This document shows, piece by piece, positions 13,638-20,942 of a DNA stretch of 24,227 bases. Each line of letters begins with the position of its first letter. Within the stretch, counting starts at the first letter, position 1. The translations under genes and the position numbers were made by a program. Origin of the DNA: Desulfobulbaceae bacterium (GTDB lineage: Bacteria; Desulfobacterota; Desulfobulbia; Desulfobulbales; Desulfobulbaceae). The stretch spans positions 1 to 24,227 of the forward strand of contig DNUE01000051.1 in assembly GCA_003508005.1 (NCBI GenBank), read 5' to 3'. The notes beneath the pieces are model-generated. The model was not told where the DNA came from and ran no database searches. It was given only the letters and a program-made list of their open reading frames with translations.

Positions 13638-14660
13638 ATGAAAAATTTTGCAGTGCTCTTTTTTGCGGTCGTTGCTCTCGTGAGTATTCAGGTGCCGGCC
13701 CATGTTCATGCAGGGGATGATCCGGTCAAGCTCACCTACAGCATTTTCTTTCCCCCGGCACACGGGCAGGCCGAACTTGGCACCGCCTGGGCCAAGGAGA
13801 TTGAAAAGCGCTCCGGCGGCAAAATTAAAATCGATGTGTTTGCCGGCGGCACCCTGACCGCAGCCCCCGAGGTCTATGACGGCGTGGTCAACGGCATCTC
13901 CGATATCGGCATGTCCTGCTTTGCCTACACCCGCGGCCGCTTCCCTATTATGGAGGCCCTCGATCTGCCCGTGGGCTACCCTTCCGGCAAGGTGGCCACC
14001 CTTGTCGCCAATGGCTACTACAAGGCCATGAAGCCCCAGACTCTTGACGAGGTGAAGGTGCTGTACCTCCATGCCCATGGCCCGGGCCTTCTGCATACCA
14101 AAAAGCCCGTCAAGACAATGGAAGACCTGAAGGGCATGAAAATCCGTTCGACCGGCTTCAGTGCAAAAGTTGTCGAGGCCCTGGGCGCCACCCCTGTTGC
14201 CATGCCGCAGGGCGAAACCTATGAGGCATTGCAGAAGGGGGTCGTCGACGGCACGTTCACCCCGATAGAAACACTGAAGGGCTGGAAGCAGGCCGAAGTG
14301 GTCAAATACACCACGGACTGCCCGGATATTGGCTACACCACGGCCATGTTCGTCGTCATGAACCTGAAAAAATGGAATGCCCTGCCCGATGACATCAAGA
14401 AGATTTTTGCCGCGGTGAGCGAAGAGTGGATCGCGAAGCATGGCGAGGCATGGGACAGCCTTGACCAAGAAGGCAAAGATTTTGCCCTGAGCCTCAAAAA
14501 TGAAATTATTGCGCTGGCTCCTGCGGAAAATCAGCGCTGGGTCTCGGCTGTTGCACCGGTTATCGACAGTTTCAAGAAAAGTGCCAATGAAAAGGGCCTT
14601 CCCGGCGACAAGGCAATTGCCGAAATTCAGCGGCTTTTGCAGGAACACGGCAAGAAGTAA
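13638..14660 (+). CDS. dctP: TRAP transporter substrate-binding protein, DctP family
   Basis: The ATG at 13638 has a perfect GGAGG five bases upstream; a TTG at 13626 in frame is rejected. The 340-aa precursor has a signal peptide of about 25 residues (MKNFAVLFFAVVALV... to AHVHA), then the DctP fold. Typical segments are LTYSIFFPPAHGQA, AKEIEKRSGGKIKIDVF, GMKIRSTGF (with the conserved arginine that binds a carboxylate) and TYEALQKGVVDG. It captures an organic acid in the periplasm and hands it to DctQM. The substrate cannot be told, though C4-dicarboxylate or aromatic and alpha-keto acids are the usual range. It is first in an operon with dctQ and dctM and has its own promoter. Confidence 0.95.
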   Translation: MKNFAVLFFAVVALVSIQVPAHVHAGDDPVKLTYSIFFPPAHGQAELGTAWAKEIEKRSGGKIKIDVFAGGTLTAAPEVYDGVVNGISDIGMSCFAYTRGRFPIMEALDLPVGYPSGKVATLVANGYYKAMKPQTLDEVKVLYLHAHGPGLLHTKKPVKTMEDLKGMKIRSTGFSAKVVEALGATPVAMPQGETYEALQKGVVDGTFTPIETLKGWKQAEVVKYTTDCPDIGYTTAMFVVMNLKKWNALPDDIKKIFAAVSEEWIAKHGEAWDSLDQEGKDFALSLKNEIIALAPAENQRWVSAVAPVIDSFKKSANEKGLPGDKAIAEIQRLLQEHGKK

Positions 14661-14675
14661 TCCTGTCCAGGCTGC

Positions 14676-14710
14676 CAGGGCTGCAGGCTGATTGCCTGCA
14701 GCCCTGTTTT
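14676..14710 (+). terminator. Strong hairpin with T-run between dctP and dctQ
   Basis: A perfect 13-bp stem (CAGGGCTGCAGGC at 14676-14688 with GCCTGCAGCCCTG at 14694-14706), a 5-nt loop and then TTTT make an intrinsic terminator or attenuator. Lying inside the TRAP operon, it would leave dctP mRNA far more abundant than dctQM mRNA or protect its 3' end, as binding proteins are needed in excess. Confidence 0.8.
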
Positions 14711-14736
14711 ATGCACAAAGACTTGCATCTCCTGCC

Positions 14737-15231
14737 ATGCTGCGCATAGAAAAAAACATTCCCGCAATTGCTGAAAAGGCGAACTGGATAGCTGCCGCGG
14801 CGCTTATCCTCATGATGCTGCTCACAACCCTTGATGTCCTCTTGCGCCTGTTCAAAAACTCGATCCCGGGCACCTATGAAATTATCGGGCTTCTGGGCGC
14901 GGTGGTTGCCTCTTTTGCCCTGGGATACACCTCGGTGGAAAAAGGCCATATCGCCGTCGATTTTCTGGTCATGCGCTTTTCTCCCAAGGCGCAGGCGCTG
15001 GTCGGCGCGATTAACGCCCTGGTCGCGGCAGCCCTGTTCGGCATTATCACCTGGCAGTCGCTCCTGTATGCCCTTGATCTTCTGAAAAAGGGGCAGGTCA
15101 CGCCGACCGTTCAGCTGCCCATCTATCCGTTTGTGTTCGGTATTGCTGCCGGCTGCGGTCTTCTGGCGCTGGTCCTGATGGTCGAGTTTCTCCATAGCCT
15201 GCGCCGCTTCCGCGATCTGAAGCGTTCATAG
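14737..15231 (+). CDS. dctQ: TRAP transporter small membrane subunit, DctQ family
   Basis: Translation probably begins at ATG 14737 (164 aa). An upstream TTG at 14692 in the same frame lies inside the terminator hairpin, so it is unlikely. Four membrane segments are visible: about 14-35 (WIAAAALILMMLLTTLDVLL), 47-66, 88-108 and 132-155, with ending HSLRRFRDLKRS facing the cytoplasm. The conserved GYTSVEKGHIAVD lies after the second segment. DctQ links the binding protein and the DctM channel. It has only a poor ribosome binding site. The gap before dctM is 47 nt. Confidence 0.93.
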   Translation: MLRIEKNIPAIAEKANWIAAAALILMMLLTTLDVLLRLFKNSIPGTYEIIGLLGAVVASFALGYTSVEKGHIAVDFLVMRFSPKAQALVGAINALVAAALFGIITWQSLLYALDLLKKGQVTPTVQLPIYPFVFGIAAGCGLLALVLMVEFLHSLRRFRDLKRS

Positions 15232-15278
15232 CTCGAGATTTCGGCAATGCCCTTTTTATCCTGCACTGAAAGAAGAGT

Positions 15279-16580
15279 ATGTCACCAACAGTAATCGGTC
15301 TCATCGGCCTCGCAGCGCTCACTCTGTTTATTTTTTCGCGCATGCCCATCGGCTTTGTGATGGCAATCATCGGGGTGACCGGTTTTGCCTCCATCGTCAA
15401 CTGGAGCGCGGCGCTCAACATGCTTGCCAAGGATTTTTTTTCGACATTCAATTCCTACAGCCTCACCGTCGTGCCCCTGTTCGTGCTCATGGGCCAACTT
15501 GCCTACCATTCAGGACTGAGCCGGCGGTTGTTTGCCGCAGCCTACAAGTTCATCGGCCATCTGCCGGGCGGGCTTGCCATCGCCACGGTAGGGGCCTGCT
15601 CGCTTTTTGCCGCCATCTGCGGCTCGACAAATGCCACCGCCGCCACCATGGGTGCCACCACCCTGCCCGAAATGAAGCGCTACAACTACAAGCCCGAGCT
15701 TGCGACCGGGGTTGTGGCCGCAGGAGGCAGCCTTGGCATCTTGATCCCGCCAAGCGTTATTTTCATTCTCTACGGCATCATGACCGAACAGTCCATCGGC
15801 AGGCTGTTCATGGCCGGCGTGCTGCCTGGCATCTTGCTGGCAATTCTTTTTGCCGCGACCATTCTCATCTGGGCCGCGCTGCGTCCGGAAATCGGGCCGC
15901 CCGGACCTCGGGCCTCGTGGCGGGAGCGCATCGTCTCGCTTTCCGGAACGGTTGAAACGCTGCTGCTGTTTCTGGGGGTCATGGGCGGCCTGTTCGCGGG
16001 AATCTTTACCCCGACGGAGGGCGGGGCCATCGGGGCCTTCGGCACGCTGGTCTTTGCCGTTATCCGTCGCTCCATCAGCTGGCGGGGAATAGTACAGGCC
16101 CTTTTTGAAACAACGCGCATATCCTGCATGATCCTGGTGATTGTGGCGGGGGCAACCGTCTTCGGCCACTTTCTTGCCATCTCCCGCATACCTCATGACA
16201 TTGCGGGCTGGATCACCGGGCTCAATCTGCCAGCGGCGGTGGTCATGCTTCTGATCGTGTTGGTGTATCTTATTGGTGGCTGCTTTATCGACGCCCTGGC
16301 GCTCATCATGCTGACCGTGCCGATTTTTTTCCCCGTCGTCAGCGGCCTCGGCTTTGATCCCATATGGTTCGGCGTCGTTATCGTGCTGGTGACGCAGATG
16401 GGGGTCATAACGCCGCCGGTGGGGGCCAATGTGTACGTCGTGAGCGGCGTTGCCCGCGACGTGCCCCTGGAAGTAATTTTCCGGGGCTGCGTGCCTTTTC
16501 TGCTTGCAATTCTTGTGTTGACGGTGCTGCTGGTATTTTTCCCGCAGCTTGCTTTATGGCTGCCGGCCCTGCTGCACTGA
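15279..16580 (+). CDS. dctM: TRAP transporter large membrane subunit, DctM family
   Basis: The 433-aa protein is a 12- to 14-helix sodium-driven carrier. Typical segments are PIGFVMAIIGVTGF near the N-terminus, SLTVVPLFVLMGQLAYHSG, the AAICGSTNATAATMG loop, AAGGSLGILIPPSVIFILYG in the first scissor-helix region, and GGCFIDALALIMLTVPIFFP and MGVITPPVGANVYVVSGV in the second. Length and motifs are normal. It forms the transport channel with DctQ. Start ATG 15279 has a weak purine-rich site AGAAGAG. A terminator-like hairpin follows at 16620-16650. Confidence 0.95.
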   Translation: MSPTVIGLIGLAALTLFIFSRMPIGFVMAIIGVTGFASIVNWSAALNMLAKDFFSTFNSYSLTVVPLFVLMGQLAYHSGLSRRLFAAAYKFIGHLPGGLAIATVGACSLFAAICGSTNATAATMGATTLPEMKRYNYKPELATGVVAAGGSLGILIPPSVIFILYGIMTEQSIGRLFMAGVLPGILLAILFAATILIWAALRPEIGPPGPRASWRERIVSLSGTVETLLLFLGVMGGLFAGIFTPTEGGAIGAFGTLVFAVIRRSISWRGIVQALFETTRISCMILVIVAGATVFGHFLAISRIPHDIAGWITGLNLPAAVVMLLIVLVYLIGGCFIDALALIMLTVPIFFPVVSGLGFDPIWFGVVIVLVTQMGVITPPVGANVYVVSGVARDVPLEVIFRGCVPFLLAILVLTVLLVFFPQLALWLPALLH

Positions 16581-16619
16581 AACGACCCGCCTCTTTCCCA
16601 TCCTCTTTCCTTGTTCTGT

Positions 16620-16650
16620 CCTCTCAACCTCAGCGAGTTGAGGGGTTTCT
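16620..16650 (+). terminator. Intrinsic terminator of the TRAP operon
   Basis: The arms CCTCTCAAC (16620-16628) and GTTGAGGGG (16637-16645) form a 9-bp stem with one T-G wobble and an 8-nt loop, followed by TTTCTC. It lies 40 nt past the dctM stop. Confidence 0.6.
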
Positions 16651-16689
16651 CCCTGGTTGAGGATCAGCGGCAAGCAGATTTTATTTTTG

Positions 16690-16717
16690 TTGCATTTTGC
16701 GGAAAATCGTGTATATT
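16690..16717 (+). promoter_or_regulatory. Promoter candidate for the first DEAD-box helicase gene
   Basis: TTGCAT (16690-16695) and TATATT (16712-16717) are 16 bp apart, and the stretch is AT-rich unlike its surroundings. Transcription from about 16724 would give a leader of about 300 nt. Just after the predicted start, GCACT and AGTGC could make a short 5' hairpin. Confidence 0.45.
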
Positions 16718-17031
16718 AATTTTTTGCACTAGTTTTAAGTGCGCTATGTGCCTGGCGAATTCTTTATACGTCGCTCTTTCCTTCCGAGACCTTCCATCCC
16801 GCAAGTTGAGAACCCGCATTGAAGTATCTGCTGATCACGTACGACTGGACAGCAGAGTCTCCTGAGCCGATCTTATGACCGCGATGCGGCTCGCTCTCTT
16901 TATCCTTCTAACAACAAGTACATAACAAGTGGCGGAAACGCATATTGCCGTTTCGCGGAGGGTGCAGGAGTTTTCCCGCACCTTGGTCTGCGGCGGCCCC
17001 GTCACACCAATATCCACAGAGAGAAATCTAC

Positions 17032-18390
17032 ATGAGTTTTACCAAGTTTGCTTTTCACCAGAAAATTGTTGCGGGCATTGAAGCCTGCAAATATGAAATC
17101 CCAACCCCGATCCAGGAGCAGGCAATCCCTGCCCTCCTGACCGGCCGTGACATCATGGGCCTGGCCCAGACCGGCACCGGCAAGACCGCCGCCTTTGTCC
17201 TGCCCATTCTGCAGCAGTTGCTCACCGGGCCGCGAGGTATCGTGCGAACCCTGATTGTAGCCCCGACCCGTGAACTCGCCGAGCAGATCCACGACGACAT
17301 CACCCGCATGGCCCAGCAGACTGGTTTGCGCAGCCTGTCGATTTACGGCGGGGTAAGCAAGCTGCCGCAGATCAAGAAAATCCGGGCCGGTGTTGAGATC
17401 ATCGTCGCTTGTCCCGGCCGGTTGCTTGACCATCTCCGCGAAGGGAACCTCAGCCTGAGCAAGGTGGAGCATCTGGTCCTCGACGAAGCCGACCACATGT
17501 TCGATATGGGGTTCCTGACGGATATCCGGCGTATTCTGAAATATCTGCCGGCAAAGCGGCAGACCCTGCTGTTTTCCGCGACAATGCCCGGCGAAATCCG
17601 CCACCTCGCTGAAGAGATTCTCGACAACCCGGTCAGGGTGCAGATCGCCCACAGCCGTCCCACCGCCACCGTGTCGCAGATGCTCTATGCCGTGGAGCAG
17701 GAGCAGAAGATCTCCCTGCTGAAGGGGATCATGGCCAGCACCGAGATGGCCTCGACCCTGATTTTTACCCGGACCAAGCACCGGGCAGTCAGCCTTGCCC
17801 GCCAGTTGCAGGGCGCCGGGTATGCAGCCACCTCCCTCCAGGGCAATCTCTCCCAGCAAAAGCGCCAGCAGGCCCTGAACGGGTTCAAGCGGGGTGAATA
17901 CAAGGTCCTGGTGGCTACGGATATTGCCGCACGCGGAATAGACGTGTCCGGCATTTCGCATGTGATCAATTTCGACGTGCCTGACACGGTGGAGGCCTAC
18001 ACCCACCGGGTCGGCCGCACCGGCCGTGCCGCCTGCACCGGCGAGGCCTTTACCTTTGCCGGCCGGGAGGACAGGCAGATCATCAGCCAGATTGAACGGC
18101 TCATGGGCGAAAAAATGATCCGGGTCAATGATCACGGCCTGGCCGTGGCGATTGAGGAACCTGCCTCGCCCGCGGCGCAGCCCAATCATCAGTCCTGGCC
18201 GGGAGAAAGGAAACAGGACCGCCCAGCACGGCGCGGCGGCCCTCGCCCCGCCTTCAGGACCGGCAGCGGCGGTCGGGGAAGAGGAGAACAGCAGCCCGCC
18301 GGGAATCGCCAGGACGGCAACAGGCGGAAAAGCCATAGCCGGGCAGCCATCCTCAACACGGGCAGCGCAAACCTGTTTCTGAATTCATAA
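17032..18390 (+). CDS. DEAD-box ATP-dependent RNA helicase (RhlE-like)
   Basis: ATG 17032 is chosen because the family N-terminus MSFTKFAFHQKIVAGI begins there and GAGAGAAA lies about 9 nt before it. The protein is 452 aa. All motifs are seen: Q motif PTPIQEQAIPALL, I AQTGTGKT, Ia PTRELAEQ, Ib CPGR (C replaces the usual T), II DEAD, III SAT, V TDIAARGIDV, VI HRVGRTGR. The last 75 residues are a basic arginine- and glycine-rich tail, expected to bind RNA. It unwinds short RNA duplexes, likely in ribosome assembly, mRNA decay or cold adaptation. A terminator follows (18429-18455), then the RRM gene. Confidence 0.96.
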   Translation: MSFTKFAFHQKIVAGIEACKYEIPTPIQEQAIPALLTGRDIMGLAQTGTGKTAAFVLPILQQLLTGPRGIVRTLIVAPTRELAEQIHDDITRMAQQTGLRSLSIYGGVSKLPQIKKIRAGVEIIVACPGRLLDHLREGNLSLSKVEHLVLDEADHMFDMGFLTDIRRILKYLPAKRQTLLFSATMPGEIRHLAEEILDNPVRVQIAHSRPTATVSQMLYAVEQEQKISLLKGIMASTEMASTLIFTRTKHRAVSLARQLQGAGYAATSLQGNLSQQKRQQALNGFKRGEYKVLVATDIAARGIDVSGISHVINFDVPDTVEAYTHRVGRTGRAACTGEAFTFAGREDRQIISQIERLMGEKMIRVNDHGLAVAIEEPASPAAQPNHQSWPGERKQDRPARRGGPRPAFRTGSGGRGRGEQQPAGNRQDGNRRKSHSRAAILNTGSANLFLNS

Positions 18391-18428
18391 TCGTATCTTT
18401 CGTGACGAACATGGAGTATACCTGTAGA

Positions 18429-18455
18429 TGTCCCGAAGACAACGGGACACTTTTT
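18429..18455 (+). terminator. Intrinsic terminator after the first DEAD-box gene
   Basis: TGTCCCG (18429-18435) and CGGGACA (18443-18449) make a perfect 7-bp stem with a 7-nt loop, then C and a TTTTT run (18451-18455). It is located 38 nt past the stop. Confidence 0.8.
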
Positions 18456-18534
18456 CAGATAAGTTCATCGCCGAACCTGGTGCTGGTTTGTCGGTGGCGT
18501 TAAAAAACACAGCACACTCCCCAGGAGGAATGGA

Positions 18535-18807
18535 ATGAATATTTATGTCGGGCAGTTGCCCTATGCGACAACAGCGGATGACCTCAGAGCGAAATTTTCA
18601 GAATTTGGCGAAATCGCGAGCCTGAACCTTATCACGGACAAGTTTTCCGGCCAGTCGAAAGGATTCGCCTTTGTGGAAATGCCTGATAATGCCGAGGCTG
18701 ACAAGGCGATCAAGGCCCTCAACAAGAGCATGTTTCAGGGCCGTGAAATAAAGGTCAACCAGGCGGAACAGCGCCGCGAGAAAAGTCCCTACAAGAAAAG
18801 ATGGTAG
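18535..18807 (+). CDS. RRM-domain RNA-binding protein
   Basis: The 90-aa protein is one RNA recognition motif: RNP2 is NIYVGQLPY (2-10), RNP1 is SKGFAFVEM (about 39-47), with aromatic residues Y4, F43 and F45 positioned to stack on bases. The C-terminal tail is short and basic (RREKSPYKKRW). Such small bacterial RRM proteins act as RNA chaperones and are often cold-induced. The ATG has a very good GGAGG 7 nt upstream. It lies between two DEAD-box helicase genes, each unit with its own terminator, which supports a shared role in RNA handling. Confidence 0.95.
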   Translation: MNIYVGQLPYATTADDLRAKFSEFGEIASLNLITDKFSGQSKGFAFVEMPDNAEADKAIKALNKSMFQGREIKVNQAEQRREKSPYKKRW

Positions 18808-18819
18808 GAACCATGCCCC

Positions 18820-18847
18820 GCCCTTCCTGCGAGGCAGGGGGCTTTTT
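18820..18847 (+). terminator. Intrinsic terminator after the RRM gene
   Basis: GCCCTTCCTGC (18820-18830) and GCAGGGGGC (18834-18842) pair with two wobble pairs around a GAG loop, followed by TTTTT (18843-18847). It starts 13 nt past the stop codon. Confidence 0.8.
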
Positions 18848-18942
18848 GCACAACCCGGTAATTGAAGCTTTCTCTTGATTTCCTGCAATAATCAGCTCAT
18901 TTTCGCTTTGCATAACCACCAATCCTAAAAAAGGACAACGTC

Positions 18943-19104
18943 TTGGCAAAGAAAAATTATTCTTACGAAAAGCGCCAGAAAGAATTGGCAAAGAAAAAGA
19001 AGACAGAGGAAAAGAAGCAGCGCAAGCTGGAGAAACGAAAGGAATCCGACGTGGACGGACAGTCGGTTCTTCCCGAGGAAAATGAAAACAGCACCAATGG
19101 TTGA
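18943..19104 (+). CDS. Small highly charged lysine-rich protein (53 aa, TTG start)
   Basis: A TTG at 18943 with AAGGAC about 9 nt upstream opens a 53-codon frame that ends at TGA 19102-19104. The protein starts MAKKNYSYEKRQKELAKKKK and continues with a lysine/glutamate-rich helix to about residue 34, then an acidic, polar tail ending STNG. It resembles a short conserved hypothetical seen near RNA helicases in anaerobic proteobacteria (recall, not checked). It is probably a helical RNA- or ribosome-associated protein. Its stop codon is inside a 10-bp hairpin (19102-19126), and the helicase gene starts 47 nt later, so the two are likely cotranscribed. Confidence 0.75.
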   Translation: MAKKNYSYEKRQKELAKKKKTEEKKQRKLEKRKESDVDGQSVLPEENENSTNG

Positions 19105-19126
19105 ACCGGCAGCTTTTGCCGGTTCA
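19102..19126 (+). other. Stem-loop between the 53-aa gene and the second helicase gene
   Basis: TGAACCGGCA (19102-19111), beginning with the TGA stop itself, pairs perfectly with TGCCGGTTCA (19117-19126) around a GCTTT loop. There is no T-run afterwards, so it is probably an mRNA processing or stability element rather than a terminator. Confidence 0.55.
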
Positions 19127-19151
19127 GAACGGAGTAAGGAGTACCCAATCC

Positions 19152-20345
19152 ATGAAATTTAACGAACTCGGGCTCAGTCCCGGCGTGATGAAGGCCGTGA
19201 CCGAAATGGGCTTTACCGAGCTGACGCCCATCCAGGAACAGACCTTTGCCCTGATCCGCGAGGGTCGGGACCTTATCGCCCTGGCCGAAACCGGCTCCGG
19301 CAAGACCAGCGCCTGCGGCATCCCGCTGGCCGAGCAGGTAGATCTCAGGGTCTCCGGCATTCAGGCCCTGATCCTGGTCCCCACCCGGGAACTGGCCCTC
19401 CAGTATGTGGACGAGCTTGAGCTCATCGGCAGGCATTCCGGCATTGCGCCCTTTGCCATCTACGGCGGCTTTTCGATGAGCATCCAGAAGGCCAAGCTGG
19501 AAAGCGGGGTCCATATCCTGGTGGCCACGCCGGGCCGGCTTATTGATCACCTCTACAACAGTACCCTCACTTTGGAGAATGTCCGGACAGTCGTCCTGGA
19601 CGAGGCCGATGAGATGCTGAAAATGGGCTTTATCGAGGATGTCAACTTCATCCTCTCCTGCATCCTGAGCAAACACCAGACCCTTCTTTTTTCCGCAACC
19701 ATGGCGGCTGAAGTCGCGGAGTTGGCCAACACGTTCCTGCGGGACCCGGTGCGCATCGAACTGAACCGGGAAAAGGTCTCCCCCCAGTCGATCTCCCACC
19801 GTTTCCGCTTCATCGCCCATCAGGACCGGTTGCCGGTGCTGAAGCAGTATTTTGCAGAAGAGAACCCGGGGCAGACCATCGTTTTCTGCAATTCCAAGCG
19901 CAACGGCGAGCTCCTTTTCCAGGGCCTGAGGGGGGTGGTGCACTCCCTGGAGTACATCCACGGCGGCCTTGAGCAGGACAGGCGGACCTCAATTTTCGAC
20001 CGTTTCAAGAAGGGCAAGATCCAGGTGATGGTCGCCACCGATGTCGCCGGCCGCGGGCTCGATTTTTCCCAGGTAAGCCATATCTTCAACTACGACTTTC
20101 CCGGGGCCGCCGAAAATTATGTGCACCGCACCGGCCGCACCGGGAGGATGGGCAGGGAAGGGATAGCGATCTCCCTGGTCACCGGCCGGGATCTGGTGGC
20201 GGTCAAAAGGTTGTGCCGGGAAAAGCATATCCGGGCAGATTGGGACGGGACGGCGCCGGACCTGGATAAAGCTGTCGCCGGGGACGCTTCAAGAGGTCCA
20301 GCATCCAGAGGTTCCCACAGAGGCACCCGCAACCGTAAAAGATAG
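19152..20345 (+). CDS. DEAD-box ATP-dependent RNA helicase, second copy
   Basis: ATG 19152 is used (397 aa), with AAGGAG 10 nt upstream; the upstream TTG in frame is in the stem-loop. Motifs: Q TPIQEQTFALI, I AETGSGKT followed by an unusual SACGIPL, Ia PTRELALQ, Ib TPGR, II DEAD, III SATM, V TDVAGRGLDF, VI HRTGRTGRMG. The core is complete and the basic C-terminal tail is short (about 30 residues, ending RGTRNRKR). It is clearly diverged from the helicase at 17032-18390, so this is not a recent duplication. It is likely involved in RNA remodelling with the RRM protein and the 53-aa protein. Confidence 0.96.
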   Translation: MKFNELGLSPGVMKAVTEMGFTELTPIQEQTFALIREGRDLIALAETGSGKTSACGIPLAEQVDLRVSGIQALILVPTRELALQYVDELELIGRHSGIAPFAIYGGFSMSIQKAKLESGVHILVATPGRLIDHLYNSTLTLENVRTVVLDEADEMLKMGFIEDVNFILSCILSKHQTLLFSATMAAEVAELANTFLRDPVRIELNREKVSPQSISHRFRFIAHQDRLPVLKQYFAEENPGQTIVFCNSKRNGELLFQGLRGVVHSLEYIHGGLEQDRRTSIFDRFKKGKIQVMVATDVAGRGLDFSQVSHIFNYDFPGAAENYVHRTGRTGRMGREGIAISLVTGRDLVAVKRLCREKHIRADWDGTAPDLDKAVAGDASRGPASRGSHRGTRNRKR

Positions 20346-20373
20346 GAAGACCCGGTCTCCTTTCCCTGAACAA

Positions 20374-20409
20374 GAGGAGTACGCCCCGGAAGTTCCGCGC
20401 GTGCTCCTC
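20374..20409 (+). terminator. Long hairpin after the second helicase gene
   Basis: GAGGAGTACGC (20374-20384) pairs with GCGTGCTCCTC (20399-20409), one wobble; an inner CGGA/TCCG stem with an AGT loop extends it. The 3' side is C-rich then TTGCTTTTCTT, so it is a reasonable but not classical terminator. Confidence 0.5.
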
Positions 20410-20448
20410 CCCCCCTGTTGCTTTTCTTGTGCGTCTCCTGTGCAGAAT

Positions 20449-20535
20449 GTCATTGCGAGCAAAGTGAAGCAGTCATCTCAATCGCAGCCAGTTGAAGTCA
20501 AGGGATTGCTAGGTCCCTTCGCTCCATGCAATGAC
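20449..20535. repeat. Short MITE/REP-like repeat with GTCATTGC ends
   Basis: The 87-bp element starts GTCATTGCGAGCAAAGTGAAGC and ends GCTCCATGCAATGAC, so the terminal GTCATTGC...AGC sequences are imperfect inverted repeats. It closely resembles the dispersed 'GTCATTGCGAGCGAAGCG...' repeats common in genomes of anaerobic proteobacteria and other bacteria (recall). Here it is decayed internally. A genome search for copies would confirm. Confidence 0.6.
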
Positions 20536-20631
20536 TCCAGTGTAGTTTTTCTTGCGACTCTCTCAAATAATCAGCTGAAATAAAGTATTTTGTTTGATCA
20601 TCAAACAGTCTGTCCGGCTTTGTTTTCTGCC

Positions 20632-20931
20632 AGAACTGGACCGATACACTGATGGCACCGAAATGGTCGTATTTTCCTGGGTGGTGAACTCATGAGTAAG
20701 AATAACGTGAGTGTAACGGAGACTAATGGCCGGCCAGTTTCGCAGCCCGTTCCGTGGTGGTAGTCTGCCGATCCGGAATCCAGATTAATCTCTCGCCGCT
20801 GGTGAAGTGTCGATCGATATCGTAAAACAGGTCCTTTTCAAGAACGATGCTCAGCGTTCCTGCCCCGGGCGATTCTCTGCCCGGGCCATGACTGGACCGG
20901 CGATCACGATCAACAGGACGAAAGCCGGCGC
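20632..20931 (-). pseudogene. Remnant of an LpxR-type lipid A deacylase gene (DUF2219)
   Basis: On the minus strand just after the permease gene, one frame gives a signal-peptide-like FVLLIVIAGPVMARAEN (from about 20931). After a frame change near a G run (about 20868) another frame gives GTLSIVLEKDLFYD and DIDRHFTSGERLIWIPD up to a TAG at 20725-20723. This matches the N-terminal start of LpxR-type outer-membrane proteins as I recall (LENDLF...DRHYT-G-RL). A further short frame (20692-20632) gives YDHFGAISVSVQF, like the family's C-terminus. The rest of the barrel is missing, so this is an internally deleted, frameshifted wreck. Modest confidence. Confidence 0.4.
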
Positions 20932-20942
20932 ATAAAATCGAC

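Larger units (their letters stand above)
16581..17031 (+). other. Intergenic region with long structured leader of the helicase gene
   Basis: This 451-bp gap has no credible gene. After the TRAP terminator and the promoter at 16690-16717 comes a leader with at least two hairpins near the start codon: GAAACG/CGTTTC arms at about 16935-16954, and GGTGCAGGA (16961-16969) with TCCCGCACC (16974-16982), nine pairs with one mismatch and a GTTT loop. Neither has a T-run. Long folded leaders are common on cold-shock helicase and RNA-chaperone mRNAs. This one may regulate expression by RNA structure; that is inference. Confidence 0.5.
20346..20942. other. Intergenic region without an intact gene
   Basis: The 597-bp stretch between the second helicase and the permease holds the hairpin at 20374-20409, the MITE-like repeat at 20449-20535 and the LpxR-like remnant at 20632-20931. 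An inverted repeat with arms CCCGGGC/GCCCGGG at about 20864-20885 has no T-run. Otherwise it is a scar-like, degraded region where the helicase unit and the minus-strand transporter unit converge. Confidence 0.6.

Noticed and set aside
13464..14648. Long open frame on the minus strand upstream of the ACT-domain gene
   Set aside because: It is antisense to dctP, has no family resemblance and is a GC-rich shadow; only its last 151 residues (from 13463) are a real protein.
17002..18336. 444-codon open frame on the minus strand
   Set aside because: Antisense shadow of the DEAD-box helicase gene.
20653..20667. TGGCACC element resembling the -24 block
   Set aside because: The -12 block is TGGT rather than TTGC, and no intact gene lies downstream.
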